Below are positions 59,750 through 64,000 of a DNA stretch of 64,000 nt, piece after piece (position 1 is the first letter of the stretch; each line of letters opens with the position of its first letter). Below the pieces are notes generated by a model, which saw only the letters and a program-made list of their open reading frames with translations, was not told where the DNA came from and did no database searches. The DNA comes from JBBDYH01 sp040901795 (GTDB lineage: Bacteria; Planctomycetota; Planctomycetia; Pirellulales; JALHPA01): assembly GCA_040901795.1 (NCBI GenBank), contig JBBDYH010000167.1:124001-188000 (forward strand), given 5' to 3'. The position numbers and the translations under genes are program-made.

Positions 59750-60227
59750 GTTTCTGGCCCATAAGGCGCAGCTCGCTAAGACGGCGATGAGCAATGCGCT
59801 CGCTGAGCTCAAGACGAACTTTGCCAAGGCAGGCGACGTCAAGCTCTGGGCACATCACTATCCGTGGCTCACGGTCGGTGTGGCTGCGGCCACCGGTTTC
59901 ACTCTGGCGACGATTGCCAAGAGCAGCAGTGGCGACGGCGCCGAGACCGAAGGTGAAGAGGCCGCTCGACAACGGCTCGTCCGAGAAGCGGCCAAGGCGC
60001 CGTATAACTCGGCGGCGGTCGGAACGAAGCCCAAGTTGGGGGAATCCTTACTCGGCTCCCTGTTCAGCCTGGCGAGAACTGCCTTGGAAGCGTCCCTAGT
60101 TGCCGCCATTCGCACGGAAGGAATAGAGCGGTCTCAGGCGGCCGTCCACACCGGCAACCCATGTTCCGCCGTAGCAAGCGAGCCCCCCGCGGCCGCACTG
60201 GGAGTCGCCCCACCAAACCAATTCTGA
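59661..60227 (+). CDS. DUF883/holin-operon membrane-associated protein, 188 aa
   Basis: The start ATG lies 89 bp inside the preceding gene. After a low-complexity Asn/Ser start, the protein shows a helical region (YSKLTEAEFLAHKAQLAKTAMSNALAELKTNFAKAGDVKLWAHHYPWLTVGVAAATGFTLATIA) with one membrane-prone segment, a charged linker and a second weakly hydrophobic helix (SLLGSLFSLARTALEASLVAAI). This follows the usual third member of the DUF883-holin operon. No function is known. Confidence 0.7.
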   Translation: MNADSNSNGSASATPQPNERNRYSKLTEAEFLAHKAQLAKTAMSNALAELKTNFAKAGDVKLWAHHYPWLTVGVAAATGFTLATIAKSSSGDGAETEGEEAARQRLVREAAKAPYNSAAVGTKPKLGESLLGSLFSLARTALEASLVAAIRTEGIERSQAAVHTGNPCSAVASEPPAAALGVAPPNQF

Positions 60228-60602
60228 GATTGATGTACATTTAATCTTGAAGGGGGATGGTCGGAAAGCGATCAATAAGCATTCGTCTATGTGGCAATCC
60301 AGCATGCTCGTTGATCGTTCTTGAACCACCCGCTTAATTGGCACGCTTGTCGGTTTTCCACATTGCTGGTGTACATTCAAGACGGGATGCCTTTTCCTAA
60401 ATCTCTCGCTCTAAGCTGTTTAGAACGAACCACCGTTGCTCGGACTGTAGGCTATCAATTCACTGGGGTATGTTCTTTGCTGGTCCTGTGTGACCTCGCA
60501 GCCAAGGGACTTGGAGTTGGCCCGTTGTATTCGGGTCAATGGTCTTACGGCGGCAGCGGTGTCGCGACAAAGACCTCTCTTTTATGTGAAAGGATTCCTA
60601 TC
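60228..60602. other. intergenic region before csrA
   Basis: I see no gene; an open frame from 60321 runs into csrA but lacks a Shine-Dalgarno and family features upstream. TTGGCACG at 60338-60345 is a perfect sigma-54 -24 box, but the -12 position has no GC, so it is not counted. AAAGGA near 60590 is the csrA ribosome binding site. Confidence 0.45.
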
Positions 60603-60842
60603 ATGCTCGTTCTCTCCCGCCGGCAGTCCGAGACGATTGTAATCGGTGACAACATCCGCGTTCAGGTCTTAGAGATCTCCGGGGGCCGAGTCAGGTTGGC
60701 CATCGAAGCGCCCGGCCATGTGTCGGTCGATCGGGAAGAGATCTGGCAGCGCAAGCAGCTTGAGCGACGAGCTTTGCAAGAGAACGGCAAGCAGGCAATC
60801 GGCAGTCGACCCGCCAGCCGTCTATTGGCAGCAGTCCACTAG
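60603..60842 (+). CDS. csrA: carbon storage regulator CsrA
   Basis: An RNA-binding post-transcriptional regulator that controls glycogen metabolism, motility and biofilm genes in many bacteria. The start MLVLSRRQSETIVIGDNIRVQVLEISGGRVRLAIEAPGHVSVDREEIW is a textbook CsrA; RVRLAIEAP and VDREEI are the RNA-contact region. The tail (RRALQENGKQ onward) is 20 residues longer than in E. coli. Start ATG 60603 has AAAGGA 8 bp upstream. Its position next to trehalose/glycogen genes suggests that it controls them. Confidence 0.97.
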   Translation: MLVLSRRQSETIVIGDNIRVQVLEISGGRVRLAIEAPGHVSVDREEIWQRKQLERRALQENGKQAIGSRPASRLLAAVH

Positions 60843-61016
60843 TTGCAATTGCTCTATTAGTGTTGAGCGACACAGGTGTGACCGATTCGTCCGGCTCACT
60901 TTGCGTTCATTTCTGCCAGCGGCGATTTAAGCGAAGACGTTCTACCCGGCGCCGGACTTAGCTTGACTCTCAGGGTGGACCAGGCCGGCCCCCAGCTTGC
61001 TGGATTTCTTCGCCTC

Positions 61017-64000
61017 TCACGCGCCCAGTTCCAGAATCCCCTGCATGGGCACTTCGACCCAATCGGGACGGTTATTGAGCTCGTAGCGCAGTTCATAGCA
61101 GGCCTTCTCGAGCAAATACACCTGCAACAGTCGCTGGATGTCGTCAGTTGCGGCGGGCAAGAAGCTCGACTTCGTACCCGAATCCAGATACGACCGCAAG
61201 TACGTTCCACTGACGGCCAAATACCACAGTTGTGCGGCGGCGCGCAACGCCGGCGCATCCTCAGGATTGCCGAGCCCACGTTTGACGACGTTCGCTTGCC
61301 CAACGCGTGAGCAGTAATGGAATGAGCGGATCATCCCAGCCACATCGAACATGGGTGATCGCTTCAGCCGGCGCTCGGCCAGCGAACGCGTCGGTTCGCC
61401 TTCAAAGTCGAGGATGACGAAATCCTTGCCGGTAAACAGCACTTGTCCCAGATGGTAATCGCCATGGCAGCGAATGCGCAGGGCGTCGAGCTTTCGGCCG
61501 GTGATCGCCTTGACGCCATCCAGTAGTAGTTTCTGCCGACTCAAAACCTGTTCGGCTATCGCGCGGCTACTTTCGGGCAAGTGTTGGCGTTGCTGCCGCA
61601 GCAAATCCATCGTTTGCAGAATCTGCTTGCGAATCGATTGGTACATTGAGCGTTGATAGAGTTGGCTGAACGGCTCGGGTGTGAAGGCCGGATCGTCCTG
61701 GCACTCGACCAAGGCCCGGTGCATCTCGGCGGTCCGCTGGCCGAGCAGCTCCGCCGCTTGCAGGTACGCTCCGACAAGCTCCTCGACAACCGGCGACAGT
61801 TCGTACGTCGTTAGAGCGAGCAGAGGACCGGAGGGCATCAAGCTGGCCAGGTCGCCGCGCTGTTCCCGTTCGGTAAGAGCTTGCTCAAAGAAACGTCCAA
61901 TGTGGTCCAGAGCATGTTTCCAGCCCAAATTCGAATTGGGAATGAATTCATGCAGCACTCCCAAAGTGATCGGTTCTTCATCGGGACCGCGATGGAACTC
62001 CAACGCTCCCAGTAACTGCGGCGTGTTGCGATAACAACTCCGTTCCGTAAGAAAACGGCCGAGCTCCAGTTCCGGATTGATTCCAACCTCGAGCCGGCGG
62101 AACAGCTTCATCACCGCGCGATCGCCGAAAATCACAGAGCTGTTGCTCTGATCGGCGCCTGTGAAGGCTGGCGCAAGCTGGTCCGCCGAAACACCGCGCA
62201 GAAGTTGCGCCGCCTTGGTTACCAAGGGCACAACTTCGCCCGTCCCACCCTTGGCCTGGCGACGTTGCAAGACCATGTCGAGCATGTCCCGCGGGAAGGT
62301 CTGATCTTGCATGGCGTCAAACAGAAGTCCCTCTTGCTTGGGTTGACGGACGTGGACCCGCAAAAACACGGCGTCGTTGGCTTGTTCGGCGATTGCCTTT
62401 GCTTCGTCACCGGCCGCGAAGGCCAGCGGAATTGCATAGTTTTCCCCTTCGCCCTGCGTAAACTCGACGCGCAACAGCACCAGCATGTGGCGGGGTTGCT
62501 TCAGATTCTTGCCAACCGGCACCGTGTCGAGCAGTCGTACGTGCTGAATGTCGCGCGCCTTCGCCGCGAACCAGCGCCGCGAGCCTAGCCAACGTGCGAA
62601 GTTTTGCTCGAGGTGCGCGCGGTGGCTGCTGCGAAAGACTTCCTCCCACGATTCCCGCACCGTGACAGTCCCGCCGCGGGTTGGACTGACCGGCGCCGCG
62701 GCCTCTTGATGGGGGGGGCGCAACGCAAACCAGTAGAACGCATGCGGGCCTAACGTGAGCATATAGGGCAAGCGCCCAATCGGCGGAAACTTGGTTTGTC
62801 CGAACAGCTCAATCGGTCGATGGCCTTCGAACGCCGATAGGTCCAGCTCCACGTACTGCGAGAAGCGTGAAAGGTTAGCCACCACCATCACGTTCGCCTC
62901 GGGATCGCGGCGCAAGAATGCCAGTACTTTCAGGTTGTCCGGCGTGAGCATCTCCAACTCGCCACGGCCAAACGCCGCGTATTTGTGGCGTAGAGCGATC
63001 AGCCGCTTCATCCACCACCACAGCGACTGCGGGTTGTTGCGCTGCGTTTCGACGTTGATGGCCTCGTACATGTACTCCGGATCGACGACCAAAGGCAGGT
63101 ACAACCGCTGTGGGTTGGCGCGCGAAAAGCCGGCGTTGCGATCAGAACTCCACTGCATCGGCGTCCGCACTCCGTTGCGGTCGCCGAGGTAAAAGTTGTC
63201 TCCCATTCCAATTTCGTCGCCGTAATAGATCACCGGTGTGCCAGGAAGTGAGAACAACAGACCGTTGAGCAACTCGATTTTGCGGCGATTGTTACCCAAC
63301 AGAGGCGCCAGCCGGCGGCGAATGCCCAGGTTGATCCGCGCCTGCCGATCGGTGGCGTAGGTGCGGTACATGTAATCGCGTTCCTCGTCGGTGACCATTT
63401 CGAGAGTCAACTCATCGTGGTTGCGGAGGAACGTGAACCACTGGCAGGTCGCCGGAATGTTGGGCGTTTGCTGCAGAATGTCGACCACGGGGAAGCGGTC
63501 CTCCATCTGCACGCCCATGTACAACCGGGGCATCACCGGGAAATGAAAGGCCGCATGGCACTCGTCGCCGTCGCCGAAGTAAGCCACCGCGTCTTCCGGC
63601 CACTGGTTCGCTTCGGCCAACAGCATCCGTTCGCTGAAGTTGGCGTCGATGTGAGCCCGCAGGGTTTTCAAGAACTCGTGCGTTTCGGTCAGGTTCTCGC
63701 AGTTTGTGCCTTCACGCTCATACAAATAAGGCACCGCGTCGAGCCGCAAGCCATCCACGCCCATCTTCAGCCAGTAATCGACCATCTGCAGCAGGGCCTG
63801 CTGAACTTTGGGATTCTCGAAATTCAGATCAGGCTGATGCGAGTAAAAGCGATGCCAGAAATACGATTGAGCGACATGGTCCCAGGTCCAGTTGGAAAGC
63901 TCGAAGTCTTTGAAAATGATTCGAGCGTCGGCGTACCGGTCCGCCGTGTCGCTCCAGACGTAGAAATCCCGCTGCCAGGTACCCGGTTTGGAACGACGCG
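61017..64000 (-). CDS. treS: trehalose synthase/maltokinase fusion (TreS-Mak), N-terminus outside window
   Basis: The frame runs off the right edge; the missing part is about the first 120 residues. The visible GH13 part interconverts maltose and trehalose: WSDTADRYADARIIFKDFE, MGVDGLRLDAVPYLYEREG (catalytic Asp), LLAEANQWPEDAVAYF (catalytic Glu), FLRNHDELTLEMV (Asp), GTPVIYYGDEIGMGDNFYLGDRNGVRTPMQWSSDRNAGFS. The second half, from about 62650 downward, is a maltokinase (Pep2/Mak) that makes maltose-1-phosphate: RRWFAAKARDIQHV, VIFGDRAVMKLFRRLE, IRCHGDYHLGQVLFTGKDFVILDFEGEP. Together they feed the GlgE pathway, which makes alpha-glucan; no glgE is in the window. Confidence 0.95.
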   Translation of the reverse strand, partial: RRSKPGTWQRDFYVWSDTADRYADARIIFKDFELSNWTWDHVAQSYFWHRFYSHQPDLNFENPKVQQALLQMVDYWLKMGVDGLRLDAVPYLYEREGTNCENLTETHEFLKTLRAHIDANFSERMLLAEANQWPEDAVAYFGDGDECHAAFHFPVMPRLYMGVQMEDRFPVVDILQQTPNIPATCQWFTFLRNHDELTLEMVTDEERDYMYRTYATDRQARINLGIRRRLAPLLGNNRRKIELLNGLLFSLPGTPVIYYGDEIGMGDNFYLGDRNGVRTPMQWSSDRNAGFSRANPQRLYLPLVVDPEYMYEAINVETQRNNPQSLWWWMKRLIALRHKYAAFGRGELEMLTPDNLKVLAFLRRDPEANVMVVANLSRFSQYVELDLSAFEGHRPIELFGQTKFPPIGRLPYMLTLGPHAFYWFALRPPHQEAAAPVSPTRGGTVTVRESWEEVFRSSHRAHLEQNFARWLGSRRWFAAKARDIQHVRLLDTVPVGKNLKQPRHMLVLLRVEFTQGEGENYAIPLAFAAGDEAKAIAEQANDAVFLRVHVRQPKQEGLLFDAMQDQTFPRDMLDMVLQRRQAKGGTGEVVPLVTKAAQLLRGVSADQLAPAFTGADQSNSSVIFGDRAVMKLFRRLEVGINPELELGRFLTERSCYRNTPQLLGALEFHRGPDEEPITLGVLHEFIPNSNLGWKHALDHIGRFFEQALTEREQRGDLASLMPSGPLLALTTYELSPVVEELVGAYLQAAELLGQRTAEMHRALVECQDDPAFTPEPFSQLYQRSMYQSIRKQILQTMDLLRQQRQHLPESSRAIAEQVLSRQKLLLDGVKAITGRKLDALRIRCHGDYHLGQVLFTGKDFVILDFEGEPTRSLAERRLKRSPMFDVAGMIRSFHYCSRVGQANVVKRGLGNPEDAPALRAAAQLWYLAVSGTYLRSYLDSGTKSSFLPAATDDIQRLLQVYLLEKACYELRYELNNRPDWVEVPMQGILELGA

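Noticed and set aside
60338..60353. Perfect sigma-54 -24 box (TTGGCACG) upstream of csrA.
   Set aside because: The required GC is missing 12 bp downstream of GG; the place reads TCGGT, so it does not meet the spacing rule used for the other sites.
60321..60602. Long N-terminal extension of the csrA reading frame.
   Set aside because: CsrA starts at MLVLSRR with its own ribosome binding site; the extension shows no recognisable domain.

Overview
The window looks like a chromosomal segment of a planctomycete, probably of the Pirellulales type. The evidence is indirect: two membrane proteins begin with the NPY-x-AP motif common at planctomycete N-termini (2091..2288 and 20271..21653), there is a Cys-type sulfatase with a HEAT-like tail, several signal-peptide proteins of unknown role, and many GC-rich palindromic repeats between genes. 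I saw no rRNA, tRNA or CRISPR array. Most genes carry Shine-Dalgarno sequences.

Region 1-12600 is a mosaic of ordinary and decaying genes: a BlaI-type repressor with a clear tandem operator but a frameshifted, truncated BlaR1 partner; an ankyrin protein; a redoxin/cytochrome c/copper-monooxygenase-like fusion; a broken GxxExxY gene; an MFS transporter; UDP-glucose dehydrogenase; and a sulfatase. Region 12600-25700 holds EttA, a two-gene HEPN module, SurE, an FHA-PAS hybrid histidine kinase, a POT peptide transporter next to an MFS/acyltransferase-like protein, an LRR lipoprotein and a protein of three tandem ~70-residue repeats.

Region 26000-31000 is a probable defence locus. A protein with a MORC/MutL-like GHKL ATPase at the N-terminus and a PD-(D/E)XK nuclease near the C-terminus is followed after 48 bp by a DNA methyltransferase. 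A 54-aa gene and an HTH protein lie just beyond.

Region 32800-64000 is a coherent stress and storage-sugar island. It has two hybrid histidine kinases, a degenerate receiver-Hpt protein, an NtrC-family sigma-54 activator, many small stress-type proteins (YflT-like, DUF4142, DUF3309, DUF1328, PRC-barrel, BON, DUF883, holin-like), CsrA, and enzymes of trehalose and glycogen metabolism (TreY, GlgX, an amylo-1,6-glucosidase, TreS-maltokinase running off the right edge). The main new observation is that at least a dozen upstream regions here carry a sigma-54 -24/-12 type element (NGGCA-N7-TGC, with GG and GC exactly 12 bp apart), correctly oriented and 25-170 bp before the genes. With the NtrC-type activator encoded in the middle, this suggests one sigma-54-controlled phosphorelay regulon for envelope stress and trehalose/glycogen turnover.
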